Origin: an uncultured Prevotellaceae bacterium
Lineage (GTDB): Bacteria > Bacteroidota > Bacteroidia > Bacteroidales > Muribaculaceae
DNA length: 64,000 nt
Assembly (NCBI GenBank): GCA_900318535.1
Contig: ONKU01000011.1
Span: 44,306 to 108,305 of the forward strand
Reading direction: 5' to 3'
Made by a program: the position numbers and the translations under genes. This document shows positions 9,891 through 18,546 of this stretch, piece after piece; the stretch's first letter is position 1; every line of letters begins with the position of its first letter. Under the pieces are notes generated by a model that saw only the letters and a program-made list of their open reading frames with translations, was not told the origin of the DNA and did no database searches.

Positions 9891-11426
9891 TTAATAGTTG
9901 TTCTGAACCAGTGTGGGGTCAGCATCGAGCTCACTCTGTGCCAGAGGAATATACTTCTTGCTGGGAGTCCACGAGTTGGTACGGTAACCGTAGCTGTCGG
10001 GAACCAGGACGGTCGAAGCCTTCTGGGTTGCACCGGCAATGCCCTCGGCACGCACGAGGTCGAAGTAGCGCTTGCCCTCGCCACAGAATTCGAGATGACG
10101 CTCGTTGAAGATGTCATCGATGGTGACGCTGGTCAGATTGCCAAGTCCGGCACGGTTGCGAACCTCGTTCACATAGCCGGCAGCCTCGGCTGCACTGCCT
10201 CCGGTAAGGATCAACAGCTCAGCAGCGTTGAGCAGGGTCTCAGCATAGCGGTAGATGCGCTTGTTGTTGTTATAGTTCAGGTTCTTGCTGGTGGGGCAGT
10301 CCTTGTTGTTGTCGCTCTGGGGGCGATACTTGCCGTGCCAGATGTGGGTGTCCTGGTAGCGCTCGGTGTAGCTGTAGCCACGCACGTCCCAGCAGGTAAC
10401 ATCGCGACGCAGGTCGCCCTCGCTGTACATGTTGTAGGTTTCCACGCGCATGGGCAGGAAGCCCCAACCGTCGGCACCGCTGTCCCAGCCTTCACCGCCG
10501 CCCCAACCGTTGGGCGAGCACAGGGTGGGAAATACAGTGCCACCGGCAGCCATCGAGGTGCTCCAGTCGCGCTGTGCCTGGTCATCGTTGTAGTTGATCT
10601 CAAAGATGCTCTCGGCGCACCACTCACCGCTCTCCTGCCACAGGTCATAGAAGCTGGGGTTGAGCTTGTAGCTGCTGTCGCCAATGATCTGCTTCATGTA
10701 GGCGAGCGCCTGAGCATATCGGGCCTGGTCGTTCTGGTACATGACCATCTCGGCATAGAGCATGTAGGCAAAAGCCTGGCTCACGCGGCCAGCCTCGGCA
10801 TTGGGCCAACGCATGGGCAGCACGTTAGAAGCGATGATCTCTTCAAGCTCGGGAAGGAGATTGTTGTAGATCTCGTCGGCAGTGATCTGCGGAGCAGTAT
10901 AAGGCTGCGAGAGGTTCTCCAGATAGAAGGGCACGTTGCCGTAGTAGTGCCACAGGATATTATAATAGTACACGCGCAAGAGACGGGCCTGCATCTCCAT
11001 CGAACGACGGAAACTCTCGCTGGCTTCGGTTTCCCACGAAGCATACTTGATAGCATCGTTGCAACGCTTGATGCCGCTGTAGAAGTCGCCCCACAAGGTA
11101 GCGAGGGTGTTGTTGCCGTCGGCCTCGAAGTTGAACAGACGGTGCCAGTGCTGGTTGTCGGTGTTATCGGAACCGCCTACCCAGAAGTCGTCGCCCATGA
11201 TCTCGCCGTCAACGGTGAGGTCGTTGTAGGCGGTACCGTCCCAGTCGGGCCAGTGCAGAGGAGCGTAGGCTGCAGTGAGCGCCTCGTTAAGGGTCTCCTC
11301 GGTGGTGTAGTATTCCTCAAGGGGTTCACCCGTCGGGTTCTTCACCTCAAGAAAATCGTCGCTACAGGCAGTCAGTGCGAGAAATGCTGCACACAGGCCT
11401 GCTATGATATTAATATGCTTTTTCAT
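9891..11426 (-). CDS. SusD-like glycan-binding outer-membrane lipoprotein
   Basis: A 511-residue SusD/RagB family protein, partner of the SusC encoded just upstream (24 bp gap). It has a lipobox (LTAC, C21) followed by SDDFLEVKNPTGEP, helical repeats of the TPR kind, and the C-terminal motifs typical of the family: YVNEVRNRAGLG and FNERHLEFCGEGKRYFDLVRAEG. It caps the SusC barrel and delivers oligosaccharide to it. Length is normal. The beta-glucan substrate is inferred from the GH16 and GH5-GH3 genes downstream. Confidence 0.95.
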   Translation of the reverse strand: MKKHINIIAGLCAAFLALTACSDDFLEVKNPTGEPLEEYYTTEETLNEALTAAYAPLHWPDWDGTAYNDLTVDGEIMGDDFWVGGSDNTDNQHWHRLFNFEADGNNTLATLWGDFYSGIKRCNDAIKYASWETEASESFRRSMEMQARLLRVYYYNILWHYYGNVPFYLENLSQPYTAPQITADEIYNNLLPELEEIIASNVLPMRWPNAEAGRVSQAFAYMLYAEMVMYQNDQARYAQALAYMKQIIGDSSYKLNPSFYDLWQESGEWCAESIFEINYNDDQAQRDWSTSMAAGGTVFPTLCSPNGWGGGEGWDSGADGWGFLPMRVETYNMYSEGDLRRDVTCWDVRGYSYTERYQDTHIWHGKYRPQSDNNKDCPTSKNLNYNNNKRIYRYAETLLNAAELLILTGGSAAEAAGYVNEVRNRAGLGNLTSVTIDDIFNERHLEFCGEGKRYFDLVRAEGIAGATQKASTVLVPDSYGYRTNSWTPSKKYIPLAQSELDADPTLVQNNY

Positions 11427-11450
11427 ATTGATAATTTCTTTATTGGATTG

Positions 11451-14400
11451 TTAGAATGAGAGGTTGCATCCGACAGTGAAGGTGCGTGCTTGCGGATAGA
11501 TACCGTAGTCTACACCAAGGCTGGTGGAACCAGAACCGATTTCAGGATCGAAACCCCAATACTTGGTCCAGGTGAAGAGATTCTCGGCACGGCCATAAAT
11601 GCGCAGGCGGCTGATGCCGATCTTGTTGGTCAGGCTGGGGTGCAAGGTGTAACCGAGGGTGATGTTCTTCAGGCGCAGGTAGCTGCCGTCCTGAATGTAC
11701 ATGTCACTGCATACCCAGTTCTTGGAGTCACCCAGGGTGGGCACGGTGTTGCTGGTGCCTTCACCGGTCCAGCGCTGGAGTACCCAAGTGGGATAGTTAC
11801 CCGAGGCGATGTCCTGACGGTAGGTGGCGTCGAATACGTCGGCACCATGAACGCCCTGGAAGAAGACGCCAAAGTCGAAGCCCTTCCAGTCAACGTCGAA
11901 GGTCAGACCAAAGGTCCAGTCGGGCACACCGTTACCGATGTTGGTACGGTCGTCGCTGTTGATCTTGTTGTCACCGTTGGTGTCCACGAAGCGGAAGTCA
12001 CCAGGATTTGACGAGGTGCCGTACTTTGAGTTATAGGCGTCGGCCTCGGCCATGTTCTGGATGATGCCGTCGGTCTTGTAGCCATAGAAGAAGGGGAAGG
12101 GCTGGCCATTCTCGGCACGTGTGCCACCATCGCTGAACTGGCTGATGCCGTAGTTCAGGAAGCCGGTGTCGTTACCCAGGTTTTTCAGCTTGTTCTTCAG
12201 GTAAGAAGCGTTACCCTTCACATTGAAGTGTGCATCGGCGATGTTCCAGCGATAACCGAGCTCAAACTCGACACCGCTGTTTTCCATGTCACCCACGTTG
12301 GCCAGAGGACGGGCCTCACCCACGTAGCTGGGGATAGGCATCTCGATGATCATGCCGTTGGTCTTCTTGATATAATAGTCAACGCTGAAGGTCAACTTGT
12401 TGTTCCAGAAGCCGAAGTCGATACCGAGGTCGGTCTGTTCGCTCTCCTCCCACTTGAGGTCTTCGTTAGCCAGGCGGTTGGCCTTGGAGCCGTAAACCAT
12501 GGCTCCGGTCTGACCGAAGTAGTAGTTGCTGGTGTTGCCCAGAGCCGTCAAGGTGGTGTAAGCAAAGTCACCGATGTTGTCGTTACCGTTCTTACCCCAG
12601 CTGAAACGCAGTTTCAAGTTGTTAAGCCAGTCGCGCTGATCCTCCATGAACTTCTCGTTCATGATGTTCCAACCCAGCGAGAATGAGGGGAAGATACCGT
12701 AGCGGTGGTTTGAACCGAAACGGCTCGAACCGTCGCGGCGCACGGTTGCCTGGAACATGTAGCGCTCGTCGTAGTTGTAGCTGACACGGGCAAACAGTGA
12801 AGACAGGCGATGCTCGGTGTAGGGACCACCCCAAGCGCCCACGAGGCTCGTGGCACCGGTCATCTTGCCGTCGGCGTCGGTCGAGATCTCCAGATCGCCG
12901 CCGGTGGTGTAGTTGATGCTAGGCTTGTCGGGGTTCACGAGATACCAGTGTGAACCGCCCAGTTCGTCGCCCTTGAACTTCAAGGCACTCTGGCCGAGCA
13001 CGACACCGATGGTGTGCTTGCCGAAGGTCTTGTCGTAGGTTACGGTGTTCTCCACCTGCCAGGTGCAGTTGTTGCCCTTGAAGGCCACGGCCGAGGTGTG
13101 GTCGGCATTGTTGTTACCCGAGAGGTAGTACTCCTGCAGGGTAGCGCCATTGTAGCCCCAGAACGAAAGCTCAGCGCTGTAGGTGAAGTGGTACTTCAGA
13201 GCATCCCACAGCTGCAGGTCAACCGAGAACTTGGGCATGAACTTGTGGCTCCAGTTCTTGTTGGGATTGCCATGCATCATGGCGATGGGGTTGTTCTGCT
13301 CCTGATAGCTGCCGATGAAGCCGGGAATCGTGTAGGGCTGTCCGTTCTCATCCTTATACAGGTCGTATGCGCTGTAGCGGTCAATCATCTCCTGTGCGAT
13401 GGCACCTTTCAGGGTTACGGGCAGGGTGGGAGCGAGGTAGAGGGCCGAACCCAGGGGAGATCCCCAAGTGGAGTTGGCCTCGATGCCGGTGCTGTGCACG
13501 CGCATATAAGAAAGGTTAGCGCCCAGATCCAATTTGTTCAGGAAGTTGCGCTCCTTGGTGGCATCGATGAGGTTGAACATGTTGTTGGCGCGGATGGTCA
13601 GACGGTCATAGTTTGACTGGCCATAGTTACCGCCCACGATACCGTCTTGGGTGAAGTAACCCAGCGAGAGGTAGTAGTTCACCTTCTCTGAAGCACCGCT
13701 GATCGATACGTCGTGCTGCATGATGGGAGCATTGTCGTTGAAGAGCAGATCCTGCCAGTTGGTACCGAAGCCGACAATCTTGTCGCCGTTGGCGTCAACC
13801 AGGTTGTAGGGATCCTGATAGAGAGGAGACAGGCCGTTCTGCACGCGGCGCTCGTTCTGCAGGATAGCATAGTCGGTAGCGCCGGTCACTTTGCGCTTTC
13901 TCCAGGGGCTCTGCCAGCCATAGGAGAAATCGTAGTTGATGCTGGCCTTACCCATGCGGCCCTTCTTGGTCGTCACGAGGATAACACCGTTGGCGGCACG
14001 AGCACCGTAGATGGCACCCGATGCGGCATCCTTCAGCACCTCCATGCTCTCGATGTCATTGGGGTTGACGCTCTCCATACCGTACTGGTCGGTGGGCATG
14101 CCGTCAATGATGTAGAGTGGGTTGGAGTCGTTGATGGTGCCGATACCGCGGATGCGGATCATCGACTGTGCACCGGGCTGGCCCGACGAAGAGGTGACGT
14201 TGACACCGGCGGCCATACCCTTCAGGGCATCCTCGGCACGCAGACGGGTCTTGCCTGCCAGGTCTTCAGCTGAGACCTTAGCGATGGAGGCCGTCACAAC
14301 GCTCTTCTTCTGCACACCATAACCGATAACAACCACCTCGTTGAGCAACTCGGCGTCCTCGGTGATGACGATGTGCATGTTCTGGCCGGCAAGCACGGTC

Positions 14401-14639
14401 TGCTTACCATAGCCCACATAAGTGATTTCCAACTCGGCACCAGCGGGTGCGTTGATGGAGAAATTGCCGTCGAAGTCCGTAACGGTGGTGTTCGACGTTC
14501 CCTTTTGCACGATCGTAGCACCAATCACCGGCTCGCCGTTGGGGTCAACGACAGTACCCGTGAAGGTCTGATTCTGTGCAAATGCCGCTATGGACAGCAT
14601 GACTGTCAACAGCAGCGAAAGTAATTTTTTCTCTTTCAT
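11451..14639 (-). CDS. SusC-like TonB-dependent receptor of the beta-glucan locus
   Basis: A 1062-residue SusC family transporter, first gene of the five-gene locus. Signal peptide ends near AAFAQ; carboxypeptidase-D regulatory-like domain about 25-105 (VVDPNGEPVIGATI, DFDGNFSI); plug about 110-235 with LYIIDGMPTDQYG and GAIYGARAANGVILVTTK; then the barrel, ending in CNLSF. The start is fixed by the signal peptide. Upstream lies a 360-bp gap shared with the divergent DUF6377 regulator, which is the likely inducer-responsive control. Import of beta-glucan oligosaccharides is inferred from the enzymes in the operon. Confidence 0.96.
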   Translation of the reverse strand: MKEKKLLSLLLTVMLSIAAFAQNQTFTGTVVDPNGEPVIGATIVQKGTSNTTVTDFDGNFSINAPAGAELEITYVGYGKQTVLAGQNMHIVITEDAELLNEVVVIGYGVQKKSVVTASIAKVSAEDLAGKTRLRAEDALKGMAAGVNVTSSSGQPGAQSMIRIRGIGTINDSNPLYIIDGMPTDQYGMESVNPNDIESMEVLKDAASGAIYGARAANGVILVTTKKGRMGKASINYDFSYGWQSPWRKRKVTGATDYAILQNERRVQNGLSPLYQDPYNLVDANGDKIVGFGTNWQDLLFNDNAPIMQHDVSISGASEKVNYYLSLGYFTQDGIVGGNYGQSNYDRLTIRANNMFNLIDATKERNFLNKLDLGANLSYMRVHSTGIEANSTWGSPLGSALYLAPTLPVTLKGAIAQEMIDRYSAYDLYKDENGQPYTIPGFIGSYQEQNNPIAMMHGNPNKNWSHKFMPKFSVDLQLWDALKYHFTYSAELSFWGYNGATLQEYYLSGNNNADHTSAVAFKGNNCTWQVENTVTYDKTFGKHTIGVVLGQSALKFKGDELGGSHWYLVNPDKPSINYTTGGDLEISTDADGKMTGATSLVGAWGGPYTEHRLSSLFARVSYNYDERYMFQATVRRDGSSRFGSNHRYGIFPSFSLGWNIMNEKFMEDQRDWLNNLKLRFSWGKNGNDNIGDFAYTTLTALGNTSNYYFGQTGAMVYGSKANRLANEDLKWEESEQTDLGIDFGFWNNKLTFSVDYYIKKTNGMIIEMPIPSYVGEARPLANVGDMENSGVEFELGYRWNIADAHFNVKGNASYLKNKLKNLGNDTGFLNYGISQFSDGGTRAENGQPFPFFYGYKTDGIIQNMAEADAYNSKYGTSSNPGDFRFVDTNGDNKINSDDRTNIGNGVPDWTFGLTFDVDWKGFDFGVFFQGVHGADVFDATYRQDIASGNYPTWVLQRWTGEGTSNTVPTLGDSKNWVCSDMYIQDGSYLRLKNITLGYTLHPSLTNKIGISRLRIYGRAENLFTWTKYWGFDPEIGSGSTSLGVDYGIYPQARTFTVGCNLSF

Positions 14640-15000
14640 GTCACATTGTTTATTTGTTTAATAAAAAATATAATGTTGGTTACTGTTTGGTCATCTTGTG
14701 ATTGTAAAGGCTTTCAAAAGCTGGTTCTTGGGCCGTAGCCGCATCGCAAATTTAGATGAATATAAGATGTGTTGTTCACGATAAAAATGAAAAAGTGGAT
14801 GTTTTGAGATGCTATTTTGCTGCAATCCTCAACAAATCAGATATTTAATGATATTCATCAATCGTTAAAAAGTGGTTAAAATGAACCCCTGCCGAAAAAC
14901 ATGAAAAACGCCATTTCATCGAAGATTTTGCCATTTTTGTTGCTCGGGAGACAGATTAAACCTAAATTTGCCGACGCATTAAAAAAGAAGACCTTCTGAA
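14640..15000. promoter_or_regulatory. Divergent control region between the beta-glucan locus and its regulator
   Basis: 361 bp without a gene. On the minus strand a TAAATTTG box (14747-14754) lies about 108 bp before susC, with no clear -33 element. On the plus strand TAAATTTG at 14963-14970 preceded by TTG at 14940-14942 (20 bp spacing) can serve the regulator gene. The arrangement suits activation of susC by the divergent protein. I see no further gene. Confidence 0.55.
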
Positions 15001-16650
15001 ATGAAAAACCGAATTCTGATATATGTCCTGTTATTGTTGTTCGCGTCACCGGTTGTGATGGCTGATGAGATCAACCTGGGACAGGTGTACCGCCAGCTCG
15101 ACGAGGCCATTGAACACACCGACGAGTATGTGCTGCAACGTGAAAACCGCATCAAAGAGGCGAAAACAGCTCTTGTTAACGCCCGGGACGACAAAAAGCG
15201 ATATGAGATTTGCCGCCAGCTCTATGACGAGTATAGGCCCTACATGAACGATTCTGCCATCCATTACATCGACCGGTGCATCACCCTGGCCGAAGGACTG
15301 GGCAACCGAGTCCAAGTGCAAGAATGTCAGATACAGCTAGCCTGGCAGTGCACCGAGTCTGGAATGTATTATGAGGCGATGGATATCCTGCACAGCATTG
15401 ATACTGAGCAGATTAGTGACGCCCGTAGCCTCAATCAATACCACAGCACCCTTGCCCACCTTTACAGTGAGTTGGGGTATTATTGCAAGGTGCCGCGGCT
15501 CCAGCAGGCTTATTATGCCAAGGGTGACCAGTATAGGCAATTGATCGACCCGACTGTTTGCTCGAGTGATGAAGCATTGCAAATCAAGGAGGTGACATGT
15601 TTTGGCGCCGGTGATGCCCAGGGTGCACTGCGCTATAGCGACATGCGACTGAAACAAGTTAAGGAGGGATCCCACGAATTCGCCATAGTGGCATTTTACC
15701 GTTATCTGGACTATCAGTTGTCGGGCGACTCGGTGCAGGCGCGCTACTGGGTCACCCAATCGGCGCTGAGTGACGTCAGGAACGCCGTGATGGATCAGGG
15801 TGCCATGTGGGAATTGGCCAATCTACTCATGGCTGATGGGGATATGGACCGTGCCTACCGGTATATCCACTTTGCATGGCAATGCGCAAGCAAGTTCAAT
15901 ACGGTGAAGCGAAATAGCCAGATTTCGCCCGTTTTGACGGCCATTAGCGACAATTATGAGGCTTCTCTCAAGCGTGCTAACCGCCAACTTCTTTATTTGG
16001 CGATTGTGGCGAGTCTGCTGGCCGCCCTGTTCCTGGGCATCCTGTTCTACAGCAACAGTCAGCGCAAAAAGTTGGCACGGGCACGTAATGAGCTCAGTGC
16101 CAGCAATACGCAATTAGCAGAGCTGAACGCTCAGCTGTCGGATCTGAACAGCCGGATGCGCCAGACCAACATCAAACTCAACGAGTCAAACCGCGTCAAG
16201 GACGAATATGTGGGTCGTTTCATTCACCTGTGCTCTTTCTATATCGACCGTCTGGACGAGATGCGCAAGCGCATTCACAAGATGGTCAAGAGCAAAGATT
16301 TGGATGCCTTATACAAGTTTACCGAGGGTAACGATCTGAGGGATAAGAATTTGACGGATCTGTACGAGATGTTTGACAGCACCTTCCTGCATCTGTTTCC
16401 CAACTTCGTGAACGATTTCAATGCCCTTCTGAAGCCCGAATGCCGCATCTCCTTGCCCGACGAGGGGGTGCTGGGCACTGACCTGCGCATCTTTGCCCTC
16501 ATCCGCCTGGGCATCGAGGACAGCAGCCGCATTGCCGAGTTCCTGCATTACTCGGTCAACACTATCTACAACTACCGCGCGCGGGTCAAGAACGGCGCCC
16601 TAGACGACCGCGACGCCTTTGAAAGCCAGGTCAAGGCCATCGGCATGTAA
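15001..16650 (+). CDS. SusR-like membrane regulator, DUF6377 family
   Basis: A 549-residue protein with a signal-anchor start, a long periplasmic helical (TPR-like) domain, one membrane segment at about residues 329-350 (LLYLAIVASLLAALFLGILF), a short coiled coil (about 355-400), and a cytoplasmic C-terminal part with KDEYVGRFIHLCSFYID and, near the end, LRIFALIRLGI and SRIAEFLHYSVNTIYNYR. The last stretch is a winged-helix/LuxR-like DNA-binding unit typical of DUF6377. Proteins of this build sit beside polysaccharide loci in Bacteroidota and are taken to sense an oligosaccharide in the periplasm and switch on the neighbouring susC operon. It is divergent from that operon here. Direct evidence for the ligand is lacking. 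Confidence 0.88.
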   Translation: MKNRILIYVLLLLFASPVVMADEINLGQVYRQLDEAIEHTDEYVLQRENRIKEAKTALVNARDDKKRYEICRQLYDEYRPYMNDSAIHYIDRCITLAEGLGNRVQVQECQIQLAWQCTESGMYYEAMDILHSIDTEQISDARSLNQYHSTLAHLYSELGYYCKVPRLQQAYYAKGDQYRQLIDPTVCSSDEALQIKEVTCFGAGDAQGALRYSDMRLKQVKEGSHEFAIVAFYRYLDYQLSGDSVQARYWVTQSALSDVRNAVMDQGAMWELANLLMADGDMDRAYRYIHFAWQCASKFNTVKRNSQISPVLTAISDNYEASLKRANRQLLYLAIVASLLAALFLGILFYSNSQRKKLARARNELSASNTQLAELNAQLSDLNSRMRQTNIKLNESNRVKDEYVGRFIHLCSFYIDRLDEMRKRIHKMVKSKDLDALYKFTEGNDLRDKNLTDLYEMFDSTFLHLFPNFVNDFNALLKPECRISLPDEGVLGTDLRIFALIRLGIEDSSRIAEFLHYSVNTIYNYRARVKNGALDDRDAFESQVKAIGM

Positions 16651-16753
16651 ACCCAGGGTATCATCGGATCAAAGGATTCCCCTCCTTTTCAGCCATGCCG
16701 TTCTATTTAACGTGAGTTCGATGAAGTTTTATGCTGAGGCAACCCGTTGTTTT

Positions 16754-16781
16754 GTAGAAACGCAATATTTTGCGTCTCTAC
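16754..16781. repeat. Palindromic REP-like element
   Basis: GTAGAAACGCAA and TTGCGTCTCTAC form a 12-bp stem with one mismatch around a 4-base AT loop, between the convergent ends of two genes. A second element of the same design (arms around an AAATATT centre) is at 30996-31017. Such elements are often scattered through Bacteroidota genomes; here it may also end transcription in both directions. Confidence 0.55.
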
Positions 16782-16915
16782 ATGTAGAACAATGTCAATT
16801 TTAAATATAATTTGAATTATTTCCCGCACGCAGGGCGGTTATGATTGTGGCATTTGAATTATTAATGACACAGTCACATTCTTTTGCCGTGAGCTGCACA
16901 TCATGGGTTCATTTC

Positions 16916-18124
16916 CTAGAAGCGGATACCGACCAGGGCCGTGAAGTCGAGAAGGGAGCCAAAGAAGTGGTGGTTCTGGGACTTGTAACGGTGAAAATCT
17001 CCATAGCTCTGCAGTCCAACATAATATTTCTTGTGGTTATAGACAGCTCCCATGCGGGCACGTATGTTCAGAGACCAGGCGCTGGCGCGATCCTCATGCT
17101 GCGTTGCAAGCAGATGCCGATAGCCCACATAGGGCGTTACCGTGAAGTTGAGCAACCACTTCGGCCCCAGCACCCAGTTGTACCCATAGCCGGCCATGAC
17201 GCAATAGTCATTATAGAGGAAGTGAGGCATATCCTCGCCAGGTGGTATCTGTTCCTTAGCAATCTGTGGTAACTCCTCTATGTTAATGGACATATCGCGG
17301 TGCTGCAGGCAGATGCCGGCGATGAACGAGCCGGCGTTGCGTTTCTGGTACTTGGAGAAGCAGTAGGCTGCCGCCTGGGCATAACGGCGGTTGTTGAAGA
17401 AATAGTAAGCACTCATGCCGTAGGCCTTGCGGTGCAGTCCGCCAAATTCCTTGATGGTCATTTTCCATTTCTCGCCATCGGTCTTTCCTCTCACCCATGC
17501 AGTGGTGGTGCCTCGGTTTTCCATATAATAGGCCTCGGCGGCAAACCGGGCACAGGTGAAAGAGAAATCGACTTTGTTAGAAACCTTTTCGCCATTAATC
17601 AGGTTGGTGATACCTAAGGTATAACCCACACTCACCGCCATAAACGAGAGCTGGAATCCCATGTTTGCCGCTAACTTGCTGCGCATGTCCACGTTCAGGT
17701 CTTTGGCCGAAGGCTTACCCTGGTAATTATCGTTCCAGATATTGGACTTGTACATGAACTTCCAGTTCTTGCCTGTCCCGACAACATAGGCCGAGTCGTA
17801 GCTATTGAATGCCTTGTCGCCCCATTTATAGACTCTCCAGGCGAAACGCAGAAATTTAGGGTAATGGATTGTCTTACCCGTCAGGTCCACCTTACCATGC
17901 TTCAACGCACGCCACCAGTAAGTGCCGTCACGAATGGTGTCCCATGGCTCATTCATCTTTTCCTCGATGTGCTGCTTAGCACGGGCCTTTAACCGTTGGA
18001 ACTTATTCATGTTCTCGACAGTATCTACGGGCATTATAGTGTCGGCAGTCACTTCTTGCCCCCATCCTTCAAGTGAAGCCAGTCCCAAGATCAGAAACAA
18101 TAATATGCGGGCATATTTTACCAT
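16916..18124 (-). CDS. DUF4421 outer-membrane protein
   Basis: A 402-residue protein with a signal peptide (cleavage near LEGWGQ). It carries the DUF4421 hallmarks FNSYDSAYVVGTGKNWKFM, a beta-rich body (LSFMAVSVGYTLGI; many alternating aromatic strands) and an end VGIRF compatible with an outer-membrane barrel. The function of the family is unknown. A TAACTTTG -7 box (minus strand, 18153-18160) lies 29 bp upstream. It is convergent with the DUF6377 gene and has no operon partner. Confidence 0.8.
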   Translation of the reverse strand: MVKYARILLFLILGLASLEGWGQEVTADTIMPVDTVENMNKFQRLKARAKQHIEEKMNEPWDTIRDGTYWWRALKHGKVDLTGKTIHYPKFLRFAWRVYKWGDKAFNSYDSAYVVGTGKNWKFMYKSNIWNDNYQGKPSAKDLNVDMRSKLAANMGFQLSFMAVSVGYTLGITNLINGEKVSNKVDFSFTCARFAAEAYYMENRGTTTAWVRGKTDGEKWKMTIKEFGGLHRKAYGMSAYYFFNNRRYAQAAAYCFSKYQKRNAGSFIAGICLQHRDMSINIEELPQIAKEQIPPGEDMPHFLYNDYCVMAGYGYNWVLGPKWLLNFTVTPYVGYRHLLATQHEDRASAWSLNIRARMGAVYNHKKYYVGLQSYGDFHRYKSQNHHFFGSLLDFTALVGIRF

Positions 18125-18307
18125 TTGCCTAAATAATAACTGATTTTCGCGTCAAAGTTAAGTAAAAGTTTTGAGTCACTCATCATCGAGGTAATATTTT
18201 TAAACAGGATTCGCTCCATTCAATTAATCACATTTTCAAAGAACTCTTTGGCCACGCGACGTTGACGTTAGACCAGATTATGAGTTTTATTGTGCCAAAA
18301 ATGAGAA

Positions 18308-18450
18308 GGGGGGAATAAAAAATAGCCTGGTTCCCCCGTTTTTGTCTATTTTCTTCCACAGGAATATCTGTGAATGAAACCTTAATCGAAGCTGCTGATG
18401 TTTCTTTTTTTAATACAGATTATAACATCATCATTCATTGACTATATAGT
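18308..18450. repeat. Partial copy A of the recombination-type repeat
   Basis: Starts with GGGGGGAATA and matches the right-hand half of copy C (35680-35822), including TGAAACCTTAA and the AT-rich end before 'ATATA'. The left flank is unrelated to copies B and C. The rest of the 18125-18546 gap holds no gene that I can see. Confidence 0.75.
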
Positions 18451-18546
18451 GTCGTGTTGCAGCAGGATAAATGCACCTATTCCGTCTTAATGAAAGTTAA
18501 AGCGCGGTGGACGATGCTTTTTGATGGTTAAATGATGTGATTCGGT

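Noticed and set aside
10095-11459. 454-codon plus-strand frame opposite susD
   Set aside because: Antisense shadow of a complete SusD gene.
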